Below, piece by piece: positions 51,601 to 60,078 of a DNA stretch of 64,000 nt. The stretch's first letter is position 1; each line of letters starts with the position of its first letter. The notes under the pieces were generated by a model. The model saw only the letters and a program-made list of their open reading frames with translations, was not told the origin of the DNA and made no database searches. The stretch is taken from assembly GCF_017303055.1 (NCBI RefSeq), contig NZ_JAEKJT010000003.1:496001-560000 (forward strand). The letters are read 5' to 3'. The position numbers and the translations under genes were made by a program. The stretch is from Halomonas litopenaei (lineage in GTDB: Bacteria > Pseudomonadota > Gammaproteobacteria > Pseudomonadales > Halomonadaceae).

Positions 51601-54600
51601 GCACGCCATTGGCCAGCATTCGTCCGTCGCCGTTATCCAGCGCTCCGCTGAGCTGCACCTCCAGGTCACGCTCCACCGCGGTCAGCGTGCCCTGACGGTT
51701 ATCGAGGCGCGCCCCGGTCAGGCGGACGCCGTCGCCCTGCAGACGGCCTGCGCGATTGTCGACGGTGGCGATGTCCAGCGTCAGCTCGCCGCCCTGGGCG
51801 GCCAGCAGGCCGGCCTGGTTGTCGAGCCGGTCTGCCGTGATGGCGGCATTGCCCTGCACCGCCGCCAGCTGACCGTCGTGGTTATCAAGGCTCGCGGCCT
51901 CAAGGGTGAGCCGGTCGGCGCTGATCGACCCGGCCTGATTGTGGATCGCCCCCTCGGCCGCGACGATGGCGAGCGTGCCATCGGCCACGTCGATCACACC
52001 GTCGGCGTTATTAAGCGCAGCGTCCTGACCGGTGAGGGTGATCACCGCGCCGTCGCGCTCGGCCAGAATGGCGCCGCCCTGGTTGCCAAGGGTCGTTGCC
52101 CTCAGCCCGATCCGGTCCGCCAGCAGCCTGCCCTGGGTGTTGTCGACGCGGGTGGCCGCGACATTCAGCCGAGCGGCCTCCAGCGTGCCCGAGGCGTTGA
52201 CCAGGTCCTCCTGAACGGTCAGGTCCAGCGTCTCGGCGGCGCTGATCAGCCCTTGCTGCGTGTTATCGACGGTGGTCGCCGCCACGCGGATCCCATCGGC
52301 GACGAGCTGGCCCTGTCGATTGTCCAGCCGACCGATATTGACGAGGGACAACTGCTGGCCTACCAGCACGCCCTGGCGGTTATCCACCTGGGTGGCGTCG
52401 CTCAACTGCAGCTGTCCGTCGGTGACCTGCAGCCGTCCTCCCTGGTTGTCGAGCGCGCCGTTCAGCGCCAGACCCAGCGCCTGCGTGGCACTGATCAGCC
52501 CCCCGGCGTTATGCAGTTCCGCCAAGGTCAGCACCAGCGACTGCCCCAGTACCCGCCCCTGGGTGTTGGACAGCGACCCGGCCGTCAGGCGCAGGTCATC
52601 GGCCAGCAGTAGGCCGCCGTCGCGATTGTCGATGCCCTGGTCCGGGTCCAGGCCAAGGTCCAGATCCAGCTGGCCGGCGCTCAGGGTGCCACCACGATTG
52701 TCCAGACGCCGGGCCGCGACCTGCAGCTCGCCGTGGTCGGCGTCGAGGACCCCGCCCTGGTTATCGAGGGCGTCATCGATGGCCAGCGTCAGATAGGAGG
52801 CGGTCAGGCGGCCGTCCTGGCGATTGTCCAGGCTCCCTGCATCCAGGCGCAGCTCGTCGCCGACCAGCTGCCCCTGACGATTGTCGACGGCGCCTTGCGA
52901 GGCCACGCTGAGCCGCCTGGCGACCAGGGTTCCCTGCTGATTGTCGAGGCTGCCCAGGCGCGCCTCGAGACCTCCCTCGACCACCTGAATCTGGCCCTGA
53001 CGGTTGGCCAGCGCCTGGGTCACCGTCAGCGCCAGAGCATCGTCGGCACTGATCATGCCCCGGGCGTTGTCCAGGGTCTGGCTGTGGATCCGCACATCGC
53101 CTGCCAACAGCGCGCCATCACGGTTATCGAACTGCCCTGTGGTGAGCACGACCCGCTCGGCGCCCAAGGTGCCGCCGTCGCGGTTGGCCAGGTGGCCGCT
53201 CAGGGTGGCCGTCAGGTCGCCGTCGGCCACCACCTGGCCCCCTGGGTTCTCGAGATGCCGGGCGACGATGGCAAGTTGCCCGGCACTGATGCGACCGTCC
53301 GCGTTATCCAGGCTTTCGCTCAGGCTCACGTTCAGGGCGCCGGCGGCAACGGCCTTGCCGCCCTGGTTGTCGAGTTCCGCCGCGGTCAACGTCAGCGAGC
53401 CCTGACGGGCCTGCAACGTGCCCCCGGTATTGATGATCTCCCCGTCGCTGGCCAGCGCCAGCGCACCGGTCTCGGCGCTGATCAGACCACTGCGGTTATC
53501 GACCCAGGCCGCGCTCAAGGCGATGTCCTTGGCCGCCAGCTGACCCTCGGCATTGTTCCATTGACCGATGTCACCTTTGAGCGAGCCGTCCAGAACAACG
53601 CGCCCGCCCTGGTTGTTGAAGCGCTCCAGGTCGAGTCGCAGATCCTGCCCCGGGGCGAACACCAGCGAGCCGCCCAGGTTGGCCAGGCGTCGCGTCTCGA
53701 GCTCAAGGGCGCTACCGGCGGACAGGGTCGCCTGGTCTCCACGGTTGATCAGGTCCGGGGCCGACAGCGCCAGCCGCTCGGCGTACAGCGTGCCCTGATT
53801 ATCGATGCGCGTGGCGCTCAGGCTGGCGTGATCGGCCTGAACACGCCCCTGCTGGTCGATGACATCCGCTGTCAGCGCGACACGCTGTCCCTCCACCAGC
53901 CCCTGGTTAGTGAGCTGGGTGGCGTTCAGGGACACGCTGTCCGCCAGGATCTCTCCGCCATTGTCCAGACTCTGGCGCGACGTCAGCGCCAGCTCGCTTG
54001 CCAGCATCTGGCCTCGGTTGTGGGTCACGCCGGAGGTCGCGGCCAGACGGTCACTGGCGTCGAGTCGGCCACGGTTGTCCAGGGTGGCGGCGGTGATCGC
54101 AAGCTCAGCCCCCGCGCGTCGCTGTCCGCCGCGGACGCCGGCCACTACATCACCGGTGGTGGTCAGGCGCTGCGCTGACAGCGCGATATCCCCACCGCTG
54201 GTCAGCCGGCCAGAGATGTCCAGGGCATTGTCGGCCTGAATGTCGGCCCCTTGGTCGGCATGCACGTCACCCCCAAAGCTAGCGTCACTGGACTGGGTGA
54301 TCAGGCGCGCAGGGGTCGAGGCGTCGGCAAGCCTCAGCTGGCCATCGGCGGTGATGCGAATGTCGCCGGCACTGGCGGCCATGTCACCGGCCAGGCGCAC
54401 GCCGACCCCGGCGTCGGTACCGACCAGGCGGATGCGCTCGGCGTACATGCCGCCCAAAGCGGAGGAATCGATGGCCAGGGCCGGACGGGACCCTGTGCCA
54501 CTGCGAGGCGTGGCGTTCAGGCTCGCGGCATCGATATCGTTGGCACCTGCGACGATCGTCAGGTCCTGGGCGTGCAGCTCGGCGTTGAGCGCCGCGGCCC

Positions 54601-55192
54601 GGGTAAGGATCTCGAACTGATCCACCTCACGGGCGTCCAGCCCCAGCCCCTCGATGGCGACCTGCCCCTGGTCCACCGCGTAGTGGTCCAGCCGGCCATC
54701 CTCGATCACCGGCGCACCGGTGGTCAGGGTGACCCGGGGGCTGTTGATGAAACCGCAGCCATCACATGAGATGCCGTAGGGGTTGGCCACCACCACCTTG
54801 GCGGCCTGGCCGGCCACTTCGGTGTAGCCCGCCAGTCGGCTCGGATTGCCGCCATTGACCTCATTGAGGATGACCTGGGCCGCCTGACCGCGCAGATTGG
54901 CATTGCCGACCACGATGCCGCCAAGCTGGGTCGACTGAGTCTTGCCGGTAGCGTTGTTGAGGATGAGCCCGCGGGCGTCCACGTTGTAGTCGCGAAAGCG
55001 GTTGTGGGAGAGCCCCTTGTCGTTGGGGGTGGCGATGTTGACCACCGGCACGCCGTTGCCCGCCTGATCGAGCCGGGTGTTGCCCCCCGGCGCCACCACG
55101 ATGCCGTCTGCCAGCACCACCACGGGATGCCAGAACAGGGCGTTGATCATGACGATGGCCAGATGGCGAAACAGCGGACGGCGTGGGTTCAT
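45695..55192 (-). CDS. cdiA: CdiA-type two-partner secretion exoprotein with C-terminal toxin
   Basis: A 3165-aa protein. The ATG at 55192 has AGGAGGG before it and gives a signal peptide (LAIVMINALFWHPVVVLA). The TPS haemagglutination domain follows (VVVANPYGISCDGCGFINSP near residue 150). FHA-1-like repeats (LDNRQGQLVADG type) occupy about 300-1500. A less repetitive region with Cys residues and YLVETNPEFTNLEQWRGSDY, about 1500-2000, is the position of the receptor-binding domain. A second repeat set runs about 2010-2480, then an Ala-rich DUF637-like part (about 2560-2680). From about 3058 the DNA turns AT-rich; the tip ends KVVVRSRSS...PTLEIQ...KIRY. No VENN motif was seen. The toxin activity is not recognised. 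Secreted through CdiB. Confidence 0.9.
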   Translation of the reverse strand: MNPRRPLFRHLAIVMINALFWHPVVVLADGIVVAPGGNTRLDQAGNGVPVVNIATPNDKGLSHNRFRDYNVDARGLILNNATGKTQSTQLGGIVVGNANLRGQAAQVILNEVNGGNPSRLAGYTEVAGQAAKVVVANPYGISCDGCGFINSPRVTLTTGAPVIEDGRLDHYAVDQGQVAIEGLGLDAREVDQFEILTRAAALNAELHAQDLTIVAGANDIDAASLNATPRSGTGSRPALAIDSSALGGMYAERIRLVGTDAGVGVRLAGDMAASAGDIRITADGQLRLADASTPARLITQSSDASFGGDVHADQGADIQADNALDISGRLTSGGDIALSAQRLTTTGDVVAGVRGGQRRAGAELAITAATLDNRGRLDASDRLAATSGVTHNRGQMLASELALTSRQSLDNGGEILADSVSLNATQLTNQGLVEGQRVALTADVIDQQGRVQADHASLSATRIDNQGTLYAERLALSAPDLINRGDQATLSAGSALELETRRLANLGGSLVFAPGQDLRLDLERFNNQGGRVVLDGSLKGDIGQWNNAEGQLAAKDIALSAAWVDNRSGLISAETGALALASDGEIINTGGTLQARQGSLTLTAAELDNQGGKAVAAGALNVSLSESLDNADGRISAGQLAIVARHLENPGGQVVADGDLTATLSGHLANRDGGTLGAERVVLTTGQFDNRDGALLAGDVRIHSQTLDNARGMISADDALALTVTQALANRQGQIQVVEGGLEARLGSLDNQQGTLVARRLSVASQGAVDNRQGQLVGDELRLDAGSLDNRQDGRLTASYLTLAIDDALDNQGGVLDADHGELQVAARRLDNRGGTLSAGQLDLDLGLDPDQGIDNRDGGLLLADDLRLTAGSLSNTQGRVLGQSLVLTLAELHNAGGLISATQALGLALNGALDNQGGRLQVTDGQLQLSDATQVDNRQGVLVGQQLSLVNIGRLDNRQGQLVADGIRVAATTVDNTQQGLISAAETLDLTVQEDLVNASGTLEAARLNVAATRVDNTQGRLLADRIGLRATTLGNQGGAILAERDGAVITLTGQDAALNNADGVIDVADGTLAIVAAEGAIHNQAGSISADRLTLEAASLDNHDGQLAAVQGNAAITADRLDNQAGLLAAQGGELTLDIATVDNRAGRLQGDGVRLTGARLDNRQGTLTAVERDLEVQLSGALDNGDGRMLANGVLGVDSAALTNLGGQLAGRGLSLTTGMLDNQQGLVESSAALSVDVDGLVNGGGTLRSLSGQTTTLSARQRLDNRGGVIELGSRDARVNAADIDNRDGTLRHDGDGVVQLVAEQLANLNGRLQGTGGVSAELGRVEGVGQWQANGPLVLASDAALSVGQSERLSSAMALSLRTAGLVNAGLVAANDSLTLTLDGALNNTGQLSSQGRLEVTATGLTQDGGRIASAGDASFRLSGDVTNLGRLTSQGDMTLSAASLDNQGTLGSLGDLRLDSASITNAPDTLLFAGGDMTLHTQQLFNRYGDIYSRGDLTLARNSALAKADRLENRSGTIEAEGDMTVAVSNVTNTVDAFSTEQQLVGREVSGTQYEVRMYRKTVDHDGHDGSGATETITLLGTIDHFGEYQLVERFENSVSLESAAAEIVAGGNVTLLTDELVNDASIIAANGDVVIRTDTLENTGRSNTLVEKTTVLATDEDALACTKRENFNRCMGYSGSGGRFYRLFIDESNSRFDSWNTTSGFDSSNTLLPLPFLTDDVVKVSEVETRTILPGGAPAVISAGGRVSITATEQLHNGDIQEHTLAQLQGRLGDAATQGPVSTLSMTLGRDADQASAQGLNAPSRVDRSGASRDASLVDIGATPSTAGGGLDGALDASVGAGFDAGGGVWVFDDAPFLRVDIAQTPSFRLPEGDYGLFVRAPEAQGRYLVETNPEFTNLEQWRGSDYLLDKLGYTDDEAYRLLGDGRYESRLIRQAVLATTGQRYLSEGLGDDYAQYRYLMDNALASKDRLSLALGVGLSPEQVAALTHDIVWLEERQIDGQTVLAPVLYLANLDSRDVRGGGVIQGRDIDLISGGDLVNVGTLRATHDLNAYAAGSVLQGGLVEAGDALTLTARDDIRNAMGGQIRGDRVSLTALEGDVVNDRLSVAAGTSRDYRSYLDQGGSISARDQLDIQAGRDVINRGRLTSGADLSVTAGRDIVAGAVVDVSHWQDARGRDYQDSATTLGSTTTAGGDLTWQAGRDIAIDASQVLSGDDLVLAAGRDMAIVSGEDRGASRDVSRRQITTADNVTQVGSTLEAGGSASLSAGGDIGLLASRVEAGEGLGLVAGGDITLASAANSSESHTRKPNKTYDTRTVRQQGSELAAGTDLTVAAGGDLTLVASTASAGDEAYLYAGGDVALLAANDEDYSRYEKNERGGLFGGDKHRLDEVQDLRAQGSEIESGGDLIIASDGDQTYEGARLDAGNDLVLDSGGEITFAHARDLHSETHEKSSSNAVWQSAKGEGETVETLRQSELVAQGERIIRAAQGVNVDIEQVDEQSIHQTITAMVEADPSLAWLAEMEARGDVDWREVKALHDQWDYDHSGMSAAAQLVVAIVVAYFTAGAASELVAAAASSAGASAAAGTAWAAATTTTAAGWANAAATAALTGMASNAAVSTINQQGDLGEAWGDVTSSDALRGYAVAGVTAGLTSGLYDGWTGTQTGTTTGFPNSGTVTGAPLGTWQGAGQFGANQLLQNTTSALLDRALGGDAELGDALQASLANTLAAAGFNAIGNTSLENGSLNKAALHAVMGGLAAEAAGGDFTTGALAAGANELLVDKLAGEYSDLNQADKGRLLVMNSQIIGVIAAEIASNDDNELQIGAQVASSATQYNRLLHPQEREVLADRSRELAAERGEPSVGDLSWDDMFALVSGSQLDASQTTAFSDLLASLDTSSNANNPQYARFLDDLQVAQAAYNEIRQQYVGQPLRWSDGEVIVAHGEPVIMFQASEAQYQDGSLFGAVDSSYWGSGLDSPYSLGATVHHQGEMASIGSAGSADTTRVYDQAYWSAMGGGAEVDTTDVDIVLTLSGGGVAAKAAASGIRRLLQSRVSGAAGVSLRQTVDDLLSQGSRLPSTGGKSIQFQKNGGYDRANADFDSLGLSNVREISMPSGGSGRVGTLSDGRKVVVRSRSSERIPGHFSQPTLEIQNLDRTRIKIRY

Positions 55193-55236
55193 CAAACGTC
55201 CCTCCTGGAGGGCATGGCACGTATCTGGCGCGGCCA

Positions 55237-57027
55237 CTAGAAGCGCGCCTGAACGGTGAAATAGACGGGACTTTCGCGATGATCGATGGCATCGGGACGG
55301 TCAATGGACTTGGCCAGGGTGACACTGGCACTGAGGTAGTCGCCGCTGACGCCAAGCCCCAGGGCCATGCCACTGAGACGACCGTGCTGGTCGCCGCTAT
55401 CGTCATCGTGGCGGATGACGCCCACATCGTAGGCAAGGCTTGCCTCGAGCCGATCCACCAGGGGGACCTCCGCAGGTAACGGACGGGCCCAGCTGATCTC
55501 ATTGCGCCAGTACCCCCCGCTGTCACCGCTCAGGGTCTGGTCCTTGTAACCACGCACCGAGTGCTGGCCGCCCAGGCTAAGCCGCTGGGGGCTGTAAAGG
55601 GCATCGTCGCTCCATTGGCCGCTGGCCAGGCTGGTCACGGTCAGGGACTGGCCCAGCACCTCGAACGGTCGGGCATAGCTCAGCGTCAGGGTGGTGCGCT
55701 CGCCCTGGGCCTTGGGCGACCCCGCGGGCTGGTCGTCATCGTCCTGGGCGCCCAGGATGTCGAGGCCCTTGTGCCAGCCCAAGTCCGCGTTGATCAGCCC
55801 ACGCCCGAGGCGGCGGCCATGGTTCAACCCCAGGCTCAGCTCGCTAAGACGCTGACTGCTGACCTCGATGCGCGTTTCGTCCAGGTCATTGCGCGTGCTC
55901 AGCCGGCTGACGCCGACGCTGGCAGAGGTGGTGCTGACGCGGTCCCGGTGCATCAGACGCTCGGCCGACAGGCTGTGGCGCTCGCTGGCACCGTCCAGGT
56001 CGAAGCGAAACCCATCGGCGCGGGCGATGCTGCGATAGTCGCTGCGGCTGTACTGATAGCGAAAGTTCCAGCGCCCCCAGGGCAGCCGATAGGCCAAATA
56101 CTGGTTGCTGGAGCCAATGCCGGGGGCGCCAGTGACATCGTGACCGAACTGCAGACTGAGCTGATCGGCCAGCCCCAGAGGGCTGTCCCACTCGCCGCCC
56201 AGGGTCCACTGCTGCTCGCCGGTCTCGCGGCTGCCGTCATTGCTGCGACCCAGCGCGACGCGCACGGGGCGCCCTTGCCCGGCATCCGGGTCGATGCGCA
56301 CGCGGCTGCCGCCCAGGTCGTCACCCGGCAGCAATTCCATCTGGGCGCGGCGTGATGGCAGGCGGTTCAACTGGTCGATCAGCTGTTCAAGATCACGCAG
56401 ATTAAGGATGTCCCCCGGGCGCGTGGGTGACGCCATCAAGACTTCTCGGGGGGAAGGTCGCACTCCGCCGCTGTCCAACGCTTCCAGGCGACCTTCGGCA
56501 ACGACCACCCGCAGCCGCCCCTGAGTCAGGTCCTGTTCTGGCAGATAGGCGCGGGTGGTGACGTAGCCACGTTCGAGGTACCACTGGGTCACCTCACCCA
56601 GCAGCCCATTGAGCTCAGCTGCTGACAGGCAGCGTCCCAGATAGGGCTGCAACAGCCGCCCTCGCTGCCTCTCGCTGAGCAGGCTCGCGCCTTCCAGTTC
56701 AATCTCATGAATATCCAGGCAGCCCCCGTCATCAGGGCGCACCTCTGGAGCCACCACGGCCTCACCGGGCAAGCGCTCCAGCTGATCCAGGCGTTCACGC
56801 TGCTGCTCAAGCAAGCGCTGCTGATCGTCACGAATGAAGTTTTCGTTGAAGGTGGCATTGGGTGGAACCGCTGAAGGCAGCGACACCGGTGGCTGTACCT
56901 GGGCGAGTACCGAGGTCGGACAGCACGCCACCATCGCCAACAGTGTTGCGCCAATCAGGCGTAAACACCTCGGGTCAACAAGAAACGCCACGCCCGGCCT
57001 AGACGCGTCGACGCAATGCACCATCAT
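55237..57027 (-). CDS. cdiB: Two-partner secretion outer-membrane transporter (TpsB/CdiB)
   Basis: A 596-aa Omp85-superfamily transporter that exports CdiA. N-terminal signal sequence ends near VACCPTSVLAQ; a Gln/Arg-rich helix (RDDQQRLLEQQRERLDQLER) is the plug helix H1. Two POTRA domains follow (GCLDIHEIELEGASLLSERQ; WYLERGYVTTRAYLPEQDLT), and the beta-barrel carries the VRGY tetrad in LSLGGQHSVRGYKDQTLSGD. It ends YFTVQARF with terminal Phe. The start at 57027 is one of two adjacent ATGs. cdiA begins 44 bp downstream, so both form one operon in cdiBAI order. Confidence 0.93.
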   Translation of the reverse strand: MMVHCVDASRPGVAFLVDPRCLRLIGATLLAMVACCPTSVLAQVQPPVSLPSAVPPNATFNENFIRDDQQRLLEQQRERLDQLERLPGEAVVAPEVRPDDGGCLDIHEIELEGASLLSERQRGRLLQPYLGRCLSAAELNGLLGEVTQWYLERGYVTTRAYLPEQDLTQGRLRVVVAEGRLEALDSGGVRPSPREVLMASPTRPGDILNLRDLEQLIDQLNRLPSRRAQMELLPGDDLGGSRVRIDPDAGQGRPVRVALGRSNDGSRETGEQQWTLGGEWDSPLGLADQLSLQFGHDVTGAPGIGSSNQYLAYRLPWGRWNFRYQYSRSDYRSIARADGFRFDLDGASERHSLSAERLMHRDRVSTTSASVGVSRLSTRNDLDETRIEVSSQRLSELSLGLNHGRRLGRGLINADLGWHKGLDILGAQDDDDQPAGSPKAQGERTTLTLSYARPFEVLGQSLTVTSLASGQWSDDALYSPQRLSLGGQHSVRGYKDQTLSGDSGGYWRNEISWARPLPAEVPLVDRLEASLAYDVGVIRHDDDSGDQHGRLSGMALGLGVSGDYLSASVTLAKSIDRPDAIDHRESPVYFTVQARF

Positions 57028-57872
57028 CTATGAGATTCCCCTGCAAGAGACACTGACTCGTGGTCGCTGGCCTGGCCTGCTCCACGTTTTATTGACGACG
57101 TTGAGCCGTCATATTGTTATGCTGATTCACGCACTCAAAGTGGCTACCTTTAACTTCTTTTTCGAATTGCTATCTCGACTTCTATCTTTCATTCCCATCT
57201 TGATTTTTTATCTCTAACTTCCGCCTCTAACTTCCACCCCTAGCGTCTATTCCTGGCTTCCATCCTTAGCGTCGTTATCTTTTTCCCTTCATTTTCTTCT
57301 ACCCAACTCACCCACCACCCTGCGTGGCTGGCCATCCGGAAGCGTGGCAACAGCACGGCTACCGCGACACCTCGTTCGGCGTTATGGCGGACAACTATCG
57401 TGACTCGGCTCAAGATTGCCAGCCACATAATGTCTCTAACATTGACCCCCAGCCACTGCTGAGGTGGTTGACAGTAGCGTGATGCTACCTCAAGGAGTGA
57501 AAGTGGAAAAATGCACCAGAAATGAATGTCGTAGCGAAAAAGCACAACGATAGAAGGATTGACATAAAAAGGCCGAGGGCAGGAAAGCAGTTACTGAAAA
57601 GAGGTAATGCCGCCTCATCTAGCATTGTCCACTATTTCCTACAAACAAAACCGATATCTCTTAAAGAGGCGCGGCATGAATAACAAAAAATAGCCGACCT
57701 ACTCCGCATCTCTCTGGGAAAGAGAATAAGCAAGAGCACGGATGGCAAGGGAGAGCAGGAAGCAGAAGGAAAGGGAAAGCAGGAAGCAGAAACGATCGCC
57801 GCCGTCAGCACAGGTATTCGCAGATAGCCAGGTGCATCGACAGCACTCGGCCGAAAAGCGAGGTTCCACGCT
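57028..57872. other. Non-coding or decayed region upstream of cdiB
   Basis: About 845 bp without a convincing gene. 57120-57240 is AT-rich and should hold the cdiB promoter, but no match stands out (TTGAGT with a poor -10 is the best). A plus-strand frame around 57327-57480 reads PEAWQQHGYRDTSFGVMADN and looks like coding debris. Around 57750-57795, AGCAGGAAGCAGAA occurs twice within a purine-rich stretch. Confidence 0.5.
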
Positions 57873-58328
57873 CTAAGCCTCTGCCACCAATGCCCCCCCA
57901 TAGGCGCTGACAAACTCAGGAGGCAGACGACGTGGACGACCGCTGGACAGCGCAATACATGCGTAGCGCGTGCGTGCCCGCAACAGGGTCGCCCCATCAT
58001 CGGGTCGGAAGAGTTGGAATCGACGTGTCAGGGTAAGGCGTGCGTCACAGGCCACGATCCAGGTCGCCATGGCCAGTTGCTGGCCCTCAAACCCTGGCGC
58101 CAGATAATCGAGTTCGTGGCGGTGCACCGCCATGGCACGATCCAACGCCCGGTAGTGATCCAAGGTCAGACCTAGCTGAGCCGAGTGTGCCCAGCTGGCC
58201 TGTTCGACCCAGCGCAGGTACTGGGCGTTATTGACGTGGCCGTAGTGGTCGATGGCATCCGCTGTCACAAGGATGTCGATGACGAAGGGATTAGGCAGGT
58301 CCCAGTTGGGCTGGCTGCAGACAGACAC
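57873..58328 (-). CDS. Acyl-CoA thioesterase, hot-dog fold (4HBT/YbgC type)
   Basis: A 151-aa protein with the 4-hydroxybenzoyl-CoA thioesterase pattern: ILVTADAIDHYGHVNNAQYL then RWVEQASWAHSAQLG. The Asp/His region DHYGHVNNAQYLRW is the active-site block. GFEGQQLAMATWIVACD and LTRRFQLFRPDDG complete the fold. It starts with GTG sharing one base with the preceding gene's stop (TAGTG). The physiological acyl-CoA is not predictable from sequence. Confidence 0.87.
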   Translation of the reverse strand: MSVCSQPNWDLPNPFVIDILVTADAIDHYGHVNNAQYLRWVEQASWAHSAQLGLTLDHYRALDRAMAVHRHELDYLAPGFEGQQLAMATWIVACDARLTLTRRFQLFRPDDGATLLRARTRYACIALSSGRPRRLPPEFVSAYGGALVAEA

Positions 58329-58657
58329 TATTTCTGATCCTCGCGCTCGGTACCACAGTACCAGCAGGTATCGAAGGCGACCTCCAGCTCCTCACCACAC
58401 ACCCGGCAGCGCCACTCGCCCCCAGGCGAGGATGCGCGCAACGCCTGATGAATGACCGCCTCGGCGCGCTGGCGATTGTGCTCGGCCACCCACACCTGGG
58501 GTTCACACTCGAGCGGTGGCAACTCGCCGGCACCACCCCCCAGGGTCATGTTGCGAAGCTCCGTGGGTATGCCTGCTCCATTGAGCAGGTTACGTACATG
58601 CCCCACCATCAGGGCATTGCTGTCGGAGAAGACCATCGTCCAGGGCACGTCGTTCAT
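58328..58657 (-). CDS. DUF2007-like protein with C-terminal zinc ribbon
   Basis: A 109-aa protein from the ATG at 58657 (AAGGAT upstream). N-terminal half MVFSDSNALMVGHVRNLLNG then GIPTELRNMTLGGGAGELPP resembles the DUF2007 putative signal-transducing fold. The C-terminal half has two Cys pairs, CRVCGEELEVAFDTCWYCGT, a zinc-ribbon layout. Function unknown. It overlaps the thioesterase gene by one base, so the pair is translationally coupled. Confidence 0.8.
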   Translation of the reverse strand: MNDVPWTMVFSDSNALMVGHVRNLLNGAGIPTELRNMTLGGGAGELPPLECEPQVWVAEHNRQRAEAVIHQALRASSPGGEWRCRVCGEELEVAFDTCWYCGTEREDQK

Positions 58658-58839
58658 GGCGGATATCCTTATCGTTGCAAGGGCCGCAGCCTTACTGGCC
58701 ACGATGCGCCCAACCCCGCCACAAGGACAAGCCCTGATCGATACTCGAACGACACTTGATCCCCCCGCCTTAACGAGGGTCGATCATGTCGCCCGCCCTC
58801 CTTGGAGCAGACGTCGTGGAAGGGGGTATCGCGCCGCCC

Positions 58840-60048
58840 TCAATCACGAAACACGCGAACGCCCAGCGCCTTCAGATAGGCGGTCTCGGGAATGGCGGGA
58901 TGCACCGGATGGTCCGGGCCCTGATGTCCCTGGAACAGGATCTGGCCATGGCGATCCTGATGGCGCACTGCGCCGCGCACGACGTCGGTCAAACGCTCCG
59001 GCGCCAGATGCATGGAGCAGGAGGCTGACAGCAGCAGACCATCGCGCCCCAGCAGACGCATGGCATCGCGATTCAAGCGGGCATAGGCACGCTCACCGTT
59101 GGCAATATCCTTGCGGCGCTTGATGAAGGCGGGAGGGTCGAGCACGATCACGTCGAACTTCTCGCCATCTGCCTTGAGCGCGGCCAGCGCCTCGAAGGCG
59201 TCACCATGACCGACGGCGACGCGTTCGTGCTGACCGTTGAGGGCAGCGTTCTCCGCGACGCGGTCCAGTGCGGACTCGCTGGCATCGATACACAAGACCT
59301 CGCTGGCGCCATGGGCCGCCGCCTGGACACCCCAGCCACCGACGTAACTGAACAGGTCCAGCACTCGCTTGCCGGCGACCTGCTGGTTCAACCAGGCACG
59401 GTTGACGCGATGGTCATAGAACCAACCGGTCTTCTGCCCGTCCATGACGGGGGCGATAAACTGCACGCCATTTTCTTCCAGCAGCACCTGGTCGGGAAGC
59501 GCGCCCTTGACCACTTCAATGGTTTCGCCAAGACCTTCCTGACGACGGCCACTGGTGTCATTGCGCAACACCACACACCCTGGCGATACCACCTTGTCGA
59601 GGGCATCCAGCAGCTCGTCCTTCACCGCTTCCATGCCTGCTGTGTTCAGCTGTACCACCAGCACGTCGGCATAGCGATCGATCACCAGACCGGGCAGCAG
59701 GTCGGCTTCACCATGCACCAGACGGTAGAAAGGCTTGTCGAACAGGCGATCACGCAGGGCCAGCGCCTGGTTGAGGCGATGCACCAGCAGCGAGCGATCC
59801 AGGCGCTGGCTCGGATCACGCGACACGATACGTGCACAGATCAGCGAGTTCGGGTTGATATAGGCCAGCCCCATGGGCTTGCCATTGGCGGCTTCGACGA
59901 TGACCTGTTCGCCAACCTCAAATGCCTTGAGCGGTGTCTCGGTGGTATCGACCTCGTTGGAATACAGCCATAGATGGCCAGACTTGAGGCGACGATCGGC
60001 ATTCTTTTTCAAGCGCAGCGGTCGAGTCACGGTGATCACTCTCTTCAA
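58840..60048 (-). CDS. rlmI: 23S rRNA m5C1962 methyltransferase
   Basis: A 402-aa SAM-dependent methyltransferase (E. coli RlmI 396 aa). An N-terminal PUA domain (RRLKSGHLWLYSNEVDTTET) is followed by a middle domain with FYRLVHGEADLLPGLVIDRY. The Rossmann-like methyltransferase has RVLDLFSYVGGWGVQAAAHG, DVIVLDPPAFIKRRKDI and the catalytic-Cys block LLLSASCSMHLAPERL. It stands as a single gene, 30 bp beyond the mutM stop. Confidence 0.94.
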   Translation of the reverse strand: MKRVITVTRPLRLKKNADRRLKSGHLWLYSNEVDTTETPLKAFEVGEQVIVEAANGKPMGLAYINPNSLICARIVSRDPSQRLDRSLLVHRLNQALALRDRLFDKPFYRLVHGEADLLPGLVIDRYADVLVVQLNTAGMEAVKDELLDALDKVVSPGCVVLRNDTSGRRQEGLGETIEVVKGALPDQVLLEENGVQFIAPVMDGQKTGWFYDHRVNRAWLNQQVAGKRVLDLFSYVGGWGVQAAAHGASEVLCIDASESALDRVAENAALNGQHERVAVGHGDAFEALAALKADGEKFDVIVLDPPAFIKRRKDIANGERAYARLNRDAMRLLGRDGLLLSASCSMHLAPERLTDVVRGAVRHQDRHGQILFQGHQGPDHPVHPAIPETAYLKALGVRVFRD

Positions 60049-60078
60049 GATATCTAAGGTGTGGAGGTGCCAGTGCTA

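Noticed and set aside
49028-54178. Several 367-481-codon plus-strand frames opposite cdiA
   Set aside because: They mirror the repetitive cdiA coding sequence and show the same periodicity; no independent features.
57240-57545. A 101-codon minus-strand frame upstream of cdiB
   Set aside because: No ribosome site, no family resemblance and odd composition; the opposite strand has a more protein-like frame. Not called as a gene.
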